Part shown: positions 44,096 to 53,295 of the stretch, piece by piece | How positions within the stretch are numbered: the first letter of the stretch is position 1 | Layout: every line of letters begins with the position of its first letter | NCBI GenBank assembly: GCA_934247115.1 | Contig: CAKQIY010000007.1 | Location: 1 to 64,000 of the forward strand | Length of the DNA: 64,000 bases | Reading direction: 5' to 3' | From: an uncultured Coprococcus sp. | Lineage (GTDB): Bacteria > Bacillota > Clostridia > Lachnospirales > Lachnospiraceae | Notes under the pieces: generated by a model | Databases searched by the model: none | What the model was told of the DNA's origin: nothing | Seen by the model: the letters and a program-made list of their open reading frames with translations, nothing else | Made by a program: the position numbers and the translations under genes

Positions 44096-45694
44096 CTATT
44101 TCTTTCCTCTTCTGTGATCGTGGCCCTGCCCATCCGTCGCACTGTATCTGCCACTTGACAGCAATGCAGTAAGCCCCTGAGTCGGTATCGCAGCATTGTC
44201 ATCATACAGGACATTTGGAAGGGTAAGTGTAGCCTCATATAATCTTCCCTTTCGGCATGTCACAAAAGAACCATTCATCTCCTCTGCCATCTTCTGGCAT
44301 GTGAGTGTTCCGATATGGGTGCTCTCAGCCTTGCCGCTCTCCGCACTGACATAATTTCTGAAGAATATACGCACTTTTCTTGCATCCACATACACTCTCA
44401 CATCTATAGGCTTTGTTTTGTCAGAATACTTTCTTATATTGGTGAACACATTGTCGGTGATTCTCTTCATCCCCTGTACATCCACCGATATCTCAGCCTC
44501 CTTGTCCGATATGTTTATGTTGAACTGATAACCATTCTCTCCGAGCAGCACCACATACTCTCCAAGCATCTGGTCAAGGAACGGTCCCACCTGGAACGTC
44601 TCCATATTGAGATCGTCGCCCCCCTTTGAATATACATAGAAATATCTGAACATCTTGTCGGACATCATCCTGAGCTGTTCTGCCTTCTCAGAGCTTATCC
44701 TGATGTACTCATCCAGTTCCTCCTGTGATGAATACTCCTTGTTCTTCATCAGTTCAAGGTAACCCGCCATGACAGTCAACGGAGTTCTTATATCATGGGC
44801 CATGGCCGTCACAAGATCACTGTTGGCCTGCCATGCCTCCCGCTCCCTGCTGAGCTGCTCTATGATGGTCTCCCTCATGGTGTCAATATTCTCCGCAAGA
44901 AAGCGTATCTCATCCTGGCCCTTGACGGTGATCGGACCATTAATGTCAACGTTCTTGATATCCATGACCTGATTGGTCAGCCTTCGCATCCTGCTTATCT
45001 CCCGGCCAAAGTAGTATATGATGATGCCTATGAACATCATACAGCACAGCACGAATATCACGACCCTGCCTACCTCAATGAGGGTATCATCCGAATAGTC
45101 CACGATACATACATCGAACACTCCATCCTTGAACAGGACCGGATAAAAGTTATAATTGGCCTCCTGCACATCCTCTTCATACAAGCTGCTTTCCCCTGAA
45201 TCAGTCGAATCATATTCTGTGTCAGTTCCAGCCTCAGCGCTATCACTCTTTTTATATGTTGCACTGCTGCCGCTCTGTCTCCTGATCTTTCTTATTGTTC
45301 CGTAATTATCCTGTATCAATATAACAGTCTCGCCTGTATCAGAGTTGGTTATGACATATTTGTATGCGCCACGCTTCTCTACCATCCACTGGGAGTCAAA
45401 TATTATGTCATTGTTGTTGTATACAAGCATATATATGTTGTCATGCTGTTCCTGCCATGCCCTGAGCGCTCTTGTGTCCGTGGCCTTCATGGAATGGCTG
45501 GTCACATACGCAGCGAAGCTCTGTATCTGCTTCATGGATCTGCGCTGTACATTTGCATCACTCATATACACATCGGATATGTATTTGTTCAGTACAAATA
45601 CTCCCGCAAAAAACGCCAGCACCGAAAGCACAAGACCACATACAACAACTATCAACATCTTGACCCTGAGTGTGCGCCTGAATGTCTTCTTCAT
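44096..45694 (-). CDS. Sensor histidine kinase with extracellular sensor and HAMP domain
   Basis: A 532-residue kinase: one helix near the N-terminus (about 10-33), an extracellular sensor region of about 150 residues with an acidic Ser-rich stretch, a second helix (about 206-228), HAMP, then the H-box MAHDIRTPLTVMAGY with His300. The ATP-binding part is recognisable (ITDNVFTNIRKYSD as N-box) but the G-boxes are degenerate, with STHIGTLTCQKM. The start lies one base after the response regulator's stop, so the two are translated together. The signal is unknown. Confidence 0.92.
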   Translation of the reverse strand: MKKTFRRTLRVKMLIVVVCGLVLSVLAFFAGVFVLNKYISDVYMSDANVQRRSMKQIQSFAAYVTSHSMKATDTRALRAWQEQHDNIYMLVYNNNDIIFDSQWMVEKRGAYKYVITNSDTGETVILIQDNYGTIRKIRRQSGSSATYKKSDSAEAGTDTEYDSTDSGESSLYEEDVQEANYNFYPVLFKDGVFDVCIVDYSDDTLIEVGRVVIFVLCCMMFIGIIIYYFGREISRMRRLTNQVMDIKNVDINGPITVKGQDEIRFLAENIDTMRETIIEQLSREREAWQANSDLVTAMAHDIRTPLTVMAGYLELMKNKEYSSQEELDEYIRISSEKAEQLRMMSDKMFRYFYVYSKGGDDLNMETFQVGPFLDQMLGEYVVLLGENGYQFNINISDKEAEISVDVQGMKRITDNVFTNIRKYSDKTKPIDVRVYVDARKVRIFFRNYVSAESGKAESTHIGTLTCQKMAEEMNGSFVTCRKGRLYEATLTLPNVLYDDNAAIPTQGLTALLSSGRYSATDGQGHDHRRGKK

Positions 45695-45695
45695 A

Positions 45696-46406
45696 TCAGT
45701 CTACCTGATATCCCTTTCCATATATGGTTCTGATGATCTCAGGCTGTGCCGAATTATCCTCTATCTTCTGTCTGAGTCTAAGTATATGCACCATGACTGT
45801 ATTGGAGGATGATGGGAGATACTTCTCCTGCCATATATTCTCATACAATGCTTCAAGGGACCATGGCTTGCCACGATGCTCCACAAGGAAAAACAAAAGC
45901 GCATATTCCTTGTCAGTCAATTTGACGACCTCTCCATTCTTCGTGACTATTCTCTTGAACGAATCAATGCTTATGTTGCCAACAGATACATTCTTGGCAT
46001 CAACCTCAGACTTACCTCTGTACACTGTATATCTTCTTATGAGCGCATTCACCTTTCTGTTGAAATCACTCTGGGTGAATGGTTTTGGAAGGAAATCATC
46101 TCCTCCAACCACATATGCCTCATTCTGATCCGGCTCCTTTGTCTTGGCTGTGAGGAAGAGCACCGGAACTGATGAGAATTCTCTGATTCTCTCACACGCC
46201 TCTGTTCCAGACAGTTTTGGCATCATGATATCCATAACTATAAGATCTATATCGCTATTGGCTCTTGCGGCCTCGACCGCCTCCACGCCATCTGCAGCCT
46301 CAACCACCTCGTATCCAAGCTTCTTCAGATATATATTCAACAGAGTTCTTATATCCTGTTCATCGTCCACTACCAGTACCTTTATTGATTCTTTTTCGTT
46401 GTCCAT
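45696..46406 (-). CDS. OmpR/PhoB-type response regulator
   Basis: A 236-residue regulator: receiver domain with VLVVDDEQDIR, phospho-acceptor Asp59 in DLIVMDIMMPKLSG and Lys in FLPKPF; then a winged-helix domain with LTDKEYALLFFLVEHRG and TVMVHILRLRQKIE. It is the partner of the histidine kinase in the next gene. The start at 46406 has AAGGAG seven bases before it; the upstream extension is not supported. Targets are unknown; the K+ uptake genes lie just upstream on the same strand, separated by a terminator. Confidence 0.94.
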   Translation of the reverse strand: MDNEKESIKVLVVDDEQDIRTLLNIYLKKLGYEVVEAADGVEAVEAARANSDIDLIVMDIMMPKLSGTEACERIREFSSVPVLFLTAKTKEPDQNEAYVVGGDDFLPKPFTQSDFNRKVNALIRRYTVYRGKSEVDAKNVSVGNISIDSFKRIVTKNGEVVKLTDKEYALLFFLVEHRGKPWSLEALYENIWQEKYLPSSSNTVMVHILRLRQKIEDNSAQPEIIRTIYGKGYQVD

Positions 46407-46488
46407 TATCCCACTCCTTATCCGTTGAGTACATTTACAATACAATATATATAGTCATCCACATCTGTTCTGCTTCAAAACTGTGTCC

Positions 46489-46494
46489 ATTATA
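46489..46494 (-). promoter_or_regulatory. -10 box of the two-component operon
   Basis: A perfect TATAAT preceded by TGA (extended -10); the -35 region is poor. The start would be about 75 bases before the regulator gene. Confidence 0.45.
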
Positions 46495-46559
46495 TCAAAT
46501 AATTCTCCATTGATTACATGTATTTACGCTTGTTAAGGAATTTTAAGCCCCAACACAAG

Positions 46560-46597
46560 AAAAAACGGAAACCCCTCAGCATAGTAAGGAATTCCCG
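46560..46597 (-). terminator. Terminator of the trkA-trkH operon
   Basis: CGGGAATTCCTTA pairs fully with TGAGGGGTTTCCG if G-U pairs are counted, and six U follow on minus. A smaller hairpin (ATAGTTAG/CTAACTAT, 46628-46649) lies between it and the trkH stop codon. Confidence 0.8.
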
Positions 46598-46716
46598 CCT
46601 TTTCTTTATAAAATGATTGGAAGAGCTATAGTTAGGTGTGTCTAACTATCTACGAGTATATCCAATTTCTGCCTCTGTGTCAATCATATATGCCCTGTTT
46701 GAAATGATAACATTTA

Positions 46717-48228
46717 TCAACTTGTAACCCTTTTAGCTCTTCTTGCCGAGATTCTTCTTCTTACATATCTCACTGCGCCCATGAACATATCCCGGTATAC
46801 ACCCGGATTGAATATGAGCAGGAGTGGGAACAATTCCAGTCTGCCCGCCAGCATATCAAACATGAGCACATATTTTGTAAATCCTGTGAGCATTCCAAAG
46901 TTCTGTGTAGGTCCTACCTGTGAAAGTCCCGGTCCTATGTTGTTGAGGCAGGCAGCCACAGCAGTGAAATTCGTGATGAGATCCCGGCCCTCAATGGACA
47001 CCAGAAGAACCGATACTGTAAATATGCCCATGAGTGTTATGAAATACACATTTACTGCTCTCACAACTTCATGCTCCACCGGTCTTCCATCCATCTTGAT
47101 CTTCTTGATATTCTTCGGGTGGAAATACGAGCTGAGTTCCTTGACAACCGTCTTGAACATTATGATAAGTCTTGACACCTTCATACCGCCGCCAGTACTT
47201 CCGGCACAGGCACCTATGAACATCAGTATCACGAGCACGGTCTTACATGTCTGCGTCCACTGATCAAAGTCTGCCGATGCATATCCTGTTGTGGTTATGA
47301 TGGATGCAACCTGGAACGATGCATGTCTCAGCGCATCCCAGGCATTTGACATGGTCTGCATAATGTTGACAAATATTATTCCGATAGCTCCAAGGATTAT
47401 CAGGAAGTACGTTCTTACCTCCTCCATGGACAGAGCTTTTCTCACGTTTCTATATAATATATAGTAATAGAAGTTAAAATTCACGCCAAACAGCATCATG
47501 AATATTGTTACTACCCACTGTATGTAAGGCGAGAAACTTGCAAAGCTGTCGTTCTTGATGCCAAAACCACCAGTTCCAGCCGTTCCAAAAGCTGTACATA
47601 ACGCATCAAATAAGCTCATTCGTCCAAACAATAAAAGAACCACCTCAAGCAGCGTCATGGCAAAATATATTGCGTAAAGTATACGCGCAGTGTGCTTAAG
47701 TCTTGGCACAAGCTTACCCACCGATGGACCAGGGCTCTCCGCTTTCATAAGATTCATATTCGATCCGGATGCGCTGTTCATAGGAATGATGGCCAACAGA
47801 AATACCAGGACTCCCATTCCACCTATCCAATGCGTAAAGCATCTCCAGAGCATCATTCCGTGGGACATCGCCTCAACATCGCTCAGGATACTTGCTCCTG
47901 TGGTTGTAAGTCCCGACACCGTCTCAAAAAGTGCATTTGTAAATGATGGGATCTCCCCTGATATTACAAAAGGCATACAACCGAATATACTGAGCAGCAC
48001 CCAGCTAAACGCCGTGGCTATGCACCCCTCTTTCAGATATATAGTCTGATTCGATGGTTTTCTTATAGTCATAAGTGTACCCACTATAACACAGGCAAGA
48101 ATGACCACAAGAAAAGCAAACCCTTCATGCTCCTGATATATAAGAGACGTGATACATGGTATGATCATCAATATTCCCTCGAGTCTCACGACCTGCCCGA
48201 GTATGTATATGATCATGGAATTATTCAT
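46717..48228 (-). CDS. trkH: Trk-type potassium uptake channel subunit
   Basis: A 503-residue membrane protein of the TrkH/KtrB family. Four pore-loop repeats can be recognised, including TTTGASILSDVEAMSHG, GTAGTGGFGIKNDSFA, TTTGYASADFDQW and NNIGPGLSQVGPTQNFG, with the selectivity glycines. With the NAD-binding TrkA subunit encoded ten bases upstream it forms the K+ (Na+ or H+ coupled) uptake system in the cytoplasmic membrane. No c-di-AMP riboswitch was seen upstream. Confidence 0.95.
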   Translation of the reverse strand: MNNSMIIYILGQVVRLEGILMIIPCITSLIYQEHEGFAFLVVILACVIVGTLMTIRKPSNQTIYLKEGCIATAFSWVLLSIFGCMPFVISGEIPSFTNALFETVSGLTTTGASILSDVEAMSHGMMLWRCFTHWIGGMGVLVFLLAIIPMNSASGSNMNLMKAESPGPSVGKLVPRLKHTARILYAIYFAMTLLEVVLLLFGRMSLFDALCTAFGTAGTGGFGIKNDSFASFSPYIQWVVTIFMMLFGVNFNFYYYILYRNVRKALSMEEVRTYFLIILGAIGIIFVNIMQTMSNAWDALRHASFQVASIITTTGYASADFDQWTQTCKTVLVILMFIGACAGSTGGGMKVSRLIIMFKTVVKELSSYFHPKNIKKIKMDGRPVEHEVVRAVNVYFITLMGIFTVSVLLVSIEGRDLITNFTAVAACLNNIGPGLSQVGPTQNFGMLTGFTKYVLMFDMLAGRLELFPLLLIFNPGVYRDMFMGAVRYVRRRISARRAKRVTS

Positions 48229-48238
48229 AGCGCGCCTC

Positions 48239-49642
48239 CTAAGCCAGTATATCTCGTATATCTGTAAATCCGGTCTCCGTTGTAACTATCATGGCTGTAT
48301 CTCCAACCTGTATGGAATCCTGTCCTGTAGGAAGAAGTATCGAACCATTTCTGTTTATAAACGCAATAAGCAGATTCTTCTTGAGCTTCAGATCCTTGAG
48401 TGGAATATCCGTCACCTCAGACTTCACATCGACCCTGAATTCTATCGCCTCTGCCCTTGAATCAAACATATGATAAAGAGTCTCTATATTGTTGCTGTTA
48501 GAGTTCTGTTTTGCTCTTACATACGCAACAATGGACTCCGCTGTGATACTGCACGGATACACAACGCTGCCAAGATCCAGACTGTTTATAACCTCACGGA
48601 AATTGCTCCTGTTGATCTTGGTTATCGTCTTTGCATTGGAATGCTTTCTCGCATGGAGTGTCAGAAGTATGTTTTCCTCATCAATTCCAGTCAATGATAC
48701 AAATGACTCTGTCTCCCCGAGACCTTCCTCATTCAATATCTCCTGATCTGTTCCATCACCATTTATGATTATAGCCTTGGGAAGTAATACAGAAAGCTCC
48801 TCACAACGATTCTTATTCTCTTCTATTATCTTCACGGAGATGCCCATATTCAAAAGCTGTCCAGCCAGATAATATGCTACATTGCCCCCACCTATTATCA
48901 TGGTGTCCTTTACCCTGGCTGTCTTGAAACCTATATGTTCCATGAATTTACGGGACATCGGTCTTGTTCCTACACACGACATTATATCTCCTGCCTTAAG
49001 GACGAAATCTCCGGAAGGTATATAGAACTCACCGGCTCTCTCCACTGCAGCAATAAGTATATTGATCGGTTTCTGTCTGCTTGCAAGATCCTTACCAAGA
49101 TCAGCTATGCTCTTGTTGTCCAGCACGTTCTTCTCTGGTATCTTGATCCTTGTCATCTCCGCCTGTCCATGTGCAAATGAGTTGATCTCCAGCGCAGTAG
49201 GCAGATAGAGCACTCTGGATACCTCTATGGCAGTCTCAAGCTCCGGGTTGATTATCATTGTAAGTCCAAGCTTCTCTCTCAGATAACTTGCCTCCTTACT
49301 ATAATCCGGGTCTCTCAGTCTTGCTATGGTTGCACAGTCTCCGACCTGCTTTGCTATAGTGCAGCACAGGATGTTAAGCTCATCTGATGATGTCACTGCC
49401 GCAATAAGATCCGCATTCTGTATTCCGGCATCCAGCTGTACGCTGTGATTTGCACCATTTCCGACAACCCCCATCACATCATACTGATTGGAATATGTCG
49501 CTACTTTCTGCGGATCTTTATCTATGATCGTTATGTCATGTCCTTCATTCGCCAGCTGTTTAAGGATCGCAACACCGACCTTTCCACAGCCAACAATTAT
49601 AATTTTCAGTCCCGTTTTCTTGCTTGATTTACTACCAAACAC
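48239..49642 (-). CDS. trkA: Trk system potassium uptake regulatory protein
   Basis: A double-RCK protein: two NAD-binding domains (IIIVGCGKVGVAILKQL and TMIIGGGNVAYYLAGQL) each followed by an RCK_C domain (the last is SILLPTGQDSIQVGDTAMIV). It binds the cytosolic face of TrkH and gates K+ uptake. I choose GTG at 49642, which has AAGGAGG eight bases upstream; the ATG nine codons earlier has no ribosome binding site. This gives 467 residues, close to the family's 450-460. trkH follows after ten bases. Confidence 0.94.
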   Translation of the reverse strand: MFGSKSSKKTGLKIIIVGCGKVGVAILKQLANEGHDITIIDKDPQKVATYSNQYDVMGVVGNGANHSVQLDAGIQNADLIAAVTSSDELNILCCTIAKQVGDCATIARLRDPDYSKEASYLREKLGLTMIINPELETAIEVSRVLYLPTALEINSFAHGQAEMTRIKIPEKNVLDNKSIADLGKDLASRQKPINILIAAVERAGEFYIPSGDFVLKAGDIMSCVGTRPMSRKFMEHIGFKTARVKDTMIIGGGNVAYYLAGQLLNMGISVKIIEENKNRCEELSVLLPKAIIINGDGTDQEILNEEGLGETESFVSLTGIDEENILLTLHARKHSNAKTITKINRSNFREVINSLDLGSVVYPCSITAESIVAYVRAKQNSNSNNIETLYHMFDSRAEAIEFRVDVKSEVTDIPLKDLKLKKNLLIAFINRNGSILLPTGQDSIQVGDTAMIVTTETGFTDIRDILA

Positions 49643-49736
49643 AGGTCTATCCTCCTTGAATATCTTCATATAACTAAGCCAAGTATAACATGAAGATTTT
49701 AAAAATCAACCACCGCTGATTTTCTTTACTGAAACC

Positions 49737-49871
49737 TTACACGAACATCCTTATTATGCAGCAGACCAGAACAAATATCACAAACGCAATGCCCACTATC
49801 ATATTCGTTCTCTTGCTGAAACCACGCGTAGGTTTCTTATATATACCATCGTCATTTTTATTCTTTCCCAT
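49737..49871 (-). CDS. Small 44-residue single-span membrane protein
   Basis: A short gene with a strong GAGGAGG site five bases before ATG. The product has a charged N-terminus (MGKNKNDDGIYKKPTRGF), then one hydrophobic helix (MIVGIAFVIFVLVCCIIRMF) reaching the C-terminus. It overlaps the end of the Toprim-like gene by 14 bases, which ties it to that unit, and ends about 95 bases before trkA. I know no family for it. It could be a membrane effector or anchor for the upstream ATPase/Toprim pair, or a partner of the Trk system. Confidence 0.7.
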   Translation of the reverse strand: MGKNKNDDGIYKKPTRGFSKRTNMIVGIAFVIFVLVCCIIRMFV

Positions 49872-50643
49872 ATGTTCCTCCTCTCCGCCCTGCAAGACTC
49901 ATCAGTCTCTGTATGAGCAGATTGACATTCGTGTGTCTCTTCAGAGAATTCTCTCCATTCCTTATGAAATTCCATGACTCATCATATGACATTCCAACTG
50001 TGTCCATCTCAGTCTCATTGAAGAACCTCTCCAGAGATCCCGAATCCTCATGCGCCATAGAGAATTCCAGTGCCTTTCTGGTCTTGTCGTGATCGTTGTA
50101 ATTCGCATCTCCGTGAAGGAAATGATCGAGATTACATGAAAAATAATACGTTGAATACTTTATCTTCTTGCTCCCTATCTTGATGGATGAAAGCGATGAA
50201 AGCACATCGAGATTCTCACTCTTTCTGTGATTCCGCTCAACCACGTGCGCAGGATTGCCCGTGACTATATAATCGGAATAATAAACAGGCGCATCACTCT
50301 CGTTACCGCTGGATGCCACCAGATCGTCAGCAATATATACACCATCCGTATCCACGAAATGCACTATCTCCATGATATCCTTGGGATAAAGCCCTGTCTG
50401 CTTGAGGAATGGGCTGACCATGATCTCATCTATAAAACGTTCTATATTGTCAGGATATATTCCATTCTTTGACGTAATATCTCCCCCGGGTGTTCCATCA
50501 TCCTTCACAACCATCGCAAATTCAAGCAGGATATCCGGATCGATATCATCCAGAAGTTGTCCAAATGGTATCTCAAGGGCATTCTTATCCGACATCCCCT
50601 CAACTAGAAACAGCACGATCTTCTTCCTAGGTCGCTTCCCCAT
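49858..50643 (-). CDS. Toprim-like protein paired with an AAA ATPase
   Basis: A 261-residue protein without clear family name. The N-terminal VLFLVEGMSDKNALE (Glu15) and the later VHFVDTDG (Asp98, Asp100) match the E...DxD pattern of Toprim folds as found in OLD nucleases and DUF4435/RloB-like partners of ATPases; this is a motif-level reading. Other parts (YYSDYIVTGNPAHVVER, YSTYYFSCNLDHFLHG) show a mixed alpha/beta protein without membrane helix. The ATG at 50643 has GGGG seven bases before it and overlaps the ATPase gene by 17 bases, so the two products are made together. A metal-dependent nuclease function is likely but not proven. Confidence 0.7.
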   Translation of the reverse strand: MGKRPRKKIVLFLVEGMSDKNALEIPFGQLLDDIDPDILLEFAMVVKDDGTPGGDITSKNGIYPDNIERFIDEIMVSPFLKQTGLYPKDIMEIVHFVDTDGVYIADDLVASSGNESDAPVYYSDYIVTGNPAHVVERNHRKSENLDVLSSLSSIKIGSKKIKYSTYYFSCNLDHFLHGDANYNDHDKTRKALEFSMAHEDSGSLERFFNETEMDTVGMSYDESWNFIRNGENSLKRHTNVNLLIQRLMSLAGRRGGTYGKE

Positions 50644-52135
50644 TATCAATCCCCGCCTTTCTGAAAGCTGATACGACCTTGTACTTCTTTGTATTTCTAT
50701 ACAGCTCTTCGTCCTGTTCCCCCACAAGTATCTCCCTGAAATACGTACTTCTCAGATTATTGGTATTGCCGATTCCCTTCATCCTGATATACCTGTTCTC
50801 CGGATTGGTCGTCGTAAAGCATATGAAATCCTTATTGATAACCTCCAGAGGTCTCAGATTGTGTGATGTGAATATAAACTGGCCCTTGCCGGATTCCTGG
50901 AACGTCTGAAGCACCTCGCCAAGAAGATATTCAAACACGCCTGCATCCAGCTCATCTATTGCTATCGTACATGACTGTTCATTGTATGCATCTATTATAA
51001 GGCTGAGTACCGACACGATCTTTCTTATTCCGTCAGACTCATATCGGAACGGCATCATAAGTCTGCCCTCCGGTGCCGTCTCTGCATTGTGTTCTCTGCT
51101 CATATCAGATTCGTTTCTACTGGACACAATCTCCACAACATGTCCTATACTTCCATCCTTCATCATAGTCGGCGACAGCTCATGCATGTTCACATTGAGT
51201 CCGGGAACTATCTGGCTGAGGACTATATTTATATTGTCGAACTGCGTCTTAAGCTCAGTGAACACAAGATCAGGCATTATGTTCGGCATATCAGTCTTTA
51301 ACAGATAACGTCCACTCTGTGTATACAGCGGCAATCCATAGTTGAGTCTTATATATCCTGTGGACTTAGTATCCACAACATGAAGATAGAGCTGACTGTA
51401 ATACGCAAGCTCCAGCACAACCTGGTAAAACTCCGAGTACAGCCCACAGTCATCAAATACCTTTGCAGCACCGAGGGAGAACACAAATGATGCTGATTTC
51501 TCCTCCGCAAGCCTTCTCACTATGTTCAGCTCATCCAGAGACTTTTTGCCACCCGCCACGAAAAACTTCTGTTTTGACACAGGGCCAAATGGTCTCTCAT
51601 CCACGGATGTATCTATGATCGGCTGCATTATGATCTTTCTGCCATCAAAGTCACCCGCCATACTGAGTTTCTCATCACTTATCTTAACCCTGTACTTTGA
51701 GTGCTGCGAACTGCCGGCATCGTCTGCTACATACTGTCCAAAGCCGCCCGCCTGCTCGATCTCAACTGCTGAGAGTGCAAACTCATACACTGCCTTCCTT
51801 ATCCGTCCATCTGGGTATTGAAGATCAAATGTGAACTCAAGCCTGGACTTATCCTGTCCTTTTGCCACACATTCAGCGTATACTCCGGGTACTTCAACGC
51901 CCATCATAAGGAGCTTTAATATTGCAAGCGCCTCTATAAAGCTCGTCTTACCTGAGCCATTCTGTCCATACAGCCCCAATATATCTGCTTCCGTTCCATA
52001 CGGAACATATTTCTTTCCGCATGCAAATACTATCTCTCCATGCTCAACACTCTTGAAATTATCAAGGACGGCCTTCTGTATCCTTATCGTAGGCAATCTG
52101 TCCCAATGGTCTTCTCTAAATTGTCTGATTCTCAT
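50627..52135 (-). CDS. AAA/ABC-type ATPase of the OLD/RloA kind
   Basis: A 502-residue ATPase with RecF/OLD-like layout: LDNFKSVEHGEI, Walker A GLYGQNGSGKTSFIEAL (residues 57-64 core), signature-like ESDGIRKIVSVLS, Walker B TIAIDELDAGVFEYL (Asp394, Glu395) and switch His425 in FIFTSHNLRP. Between these is a long insert (about 120-340) with little similarity I recognise. It lacks a C-terminal Toprim domain; a Toprim-like protein is encoded by the next, overlapping gene. Pairs of this sort are common in anti-phage systems. GAGGAG lies seven bases before the ATG, and a near-consensus promoter precedes it. Confidence 0.88.
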   Translation of the reverse strand: MRIRQFREDHWDRLPTIRIQKAVLDNFKSVEHGEIVFACGKKYVPYGTEADILGLYGQNGSGKTSFIEALAILKLLMMGVEVPGVYAECVAKGQDKSRLEFTFDLQYPDGRIRKAVYEFALSAVEIEQAGGFGQYVADDAGSSQHSKYRVKISDEKLSMAGDFDGRKIIMQPIIDTSVDERPFGPVSKQKFFVAGGKKSLDELNIVRRLAEEKSASFVFSLGAAKVFDDCGLYSEFYQVVLELAYYSQLYLHVVDTKSTGYIRLNYGLPLYTQSGRYLLKTDMPNIMPDLVFTELKTQFDNINIVLSQIVPGLNVNMHELSPTMMKDGSIGHVVEIVSSRNESDMSREHNAETAPEGRLMMPFRYESDGIRKIVSVLSLIIDAYNEQSCTIAIDELDAGVFEYLLGEVLQTFQESGKGQFIFTSHNLRPLEVINKDFICFTTTNPENRYIRMKGIGNTNNLRSTYFREILVGEQDEELYRNTKKYKVVSAFRKAGIDNGEAT

Positions 52136-52172
52136 TCACGGTCTCCTCAGATGTTATTGATTTAATACTGTA

Positions 52173-52201
52173 ATTATATGTTTATCCATTACATTCGTCA
52201 A
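52173..52201 (-). promoter_or_regulatory. Strong promoter of the ATPase/Toprim unit
   Basis: TTGACG (52196-52201), 17-base spacer, perfect TATAAT (52173-52178). The -35 overlaps the stop codon of the AraC-type gene. Confidence 0.75.
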
Positions 52202-53103
52202 CAGACATCGTTTTTTGAATTTTTTATTTTATTTTTCTTATTTCTTCCGGTTTTACCATTTCTATATCTGAGTGGAGACTCTCCCACATCAGAAGAAAAC
52301 CTTCTGATGAAATAGCTTACATTTGGATATCCTGATCTCATGGCAATCTCCGTGACCGGCAGGTCTGTTGACTCAAGAAGATGCCTTGCATATCTAAGTC
52401 TCACATAGTTCACATACTGGGTAAGTGTCATGTGAAATCTCTCGCTGAATAACCTTGACATATATTTTTCTGACAAATGAAAATGTTCAGAGAGCTCAGC
52501 AAGCCCTATGTGATCATGATAATTATCCTGTATATACAGAAGTATTTCCTTTTCCAGTTCACCTGATGCATTCCTTGTCAGCTCTTCAAGCTGACCATAT
52601 TCCACAAGCAGATCCATCATCTGTAAAAGCCGGATCCTTACCTGTATCTGTCTGTGTGTGCCCATTTTTCCATTCTCCTCCGCCAGTTCATCAAGAATAG
52701 GTATGAGTTGCCCAAGCAGATTCCGGTTCGCCACTTCTGGTCTGAATCCCCGGGTGTGATTCCTGAGCGGAAAAAACACTTCATCCTCCAGGGCATCCTT
52801 GGTCTGAAATGATATGAATTCCAGAGGAAATATAAATGTAAAATAGTCCACAGGAGTGTCCGGAGCACTCATCATGTGCAACACTCCCGGACTTACAATA
52901 AACGCTGAGCCGTCTTCCCCTGTAAACTTCTGCCCATCAATCTCCACCGTAAGCGGACCTTTCCTCACATATATTATCTCCACCTCATCATGCCAATGGA
53001 CCGGGATCTGAAATGCATGAGGCGAGTATCGCATGTGATACTCACAAAACGGATATTCTCTTGTTCCGTGCGGATGATTTTCCTTTAATTCTGCGTACAT
53101 CAT
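52198..53103 (-). CDS. AraC-family transcription regulator with cupin sensor
   Basis: A 301-residue regulator. The N-terminal cupin has IPVHWHDEVEIIYVRKG and FIVSPGVLHMMSA, suited to bind a small sugar-like ligand. The C-terminal double helix-turn-helix carries GLAELSEHFHLSEKYMSRLF and PVTEIAMRSGYPNVSYFIRR. The last 20 residues are a Lys/Asn-rich tail. It is divergent from the MATE pump gene and probably controls it; two sets of direct repeats lie in the shared 190-base region. Confidence 0.92.
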   Translation of the reverse strand: MMYAELKENHPHGTREYPFCEYHMRYSPHAFQIPVHWHDEVEIIYVRKGPLTVEIDGQKFTGEDGSAFIVSPGVLHMMSAPDTPVDYFTFIFPLEFISFQTKDALEDEVFFPLRNHTRGFRPEVANRNLLGQLIPILDELAEENGKMGTHRQIQVRIRLLQMMDLLVEYGQLEELTRNASGELEKEILLYIQDNYHDHIGLAELSEHFHLSEKYMSRLFSERFHMTLTQYVNYVRLRYARHLLESTDLPVTEIAMRSGYPNVSYFIRRFSSDVGESPLRYRNGKTGRNKKNKIKNSKNDVC

Positions 53104-53150
53104 TATCCCCTGATATTGATTTATTATATATTGCGTTGCTTTTTATATCA

Positions 53151-53237
53151 TGCAACTTCGTCATATTAACTCATATGTAGAATATGTGCAACTTTTAATT
53201 GAAATAGTACAAGATTCTTGCGATATCAATGCGATAT
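53151..53237. promoter_or_regulatory. Direct repeats in the AraC/MATE intergenic region
   Basis: TGCAACTT occurs at 53151 and again at 53187, and GCGATAT at 53220 and 53231 (11 bases apart). Tandem sites of this kind are usual for AraC-type activators. The plus-strand promoter for the MATE gene is not obvious, which suits an activated promoter. Confidence 0.4.
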
Positions 53238-53295
53238 TATACAATTTAGTTATAACTCATGATTTTATACCCATCACCAAAGGAGTACTGATTAT

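Noticed and set aside
49643..49736. c-di-AMP (ydaO) riboswitch before trkA
   Set aside because: The gap to the small membrane gene is only about 95 bases and has no conserved blocks of that class.
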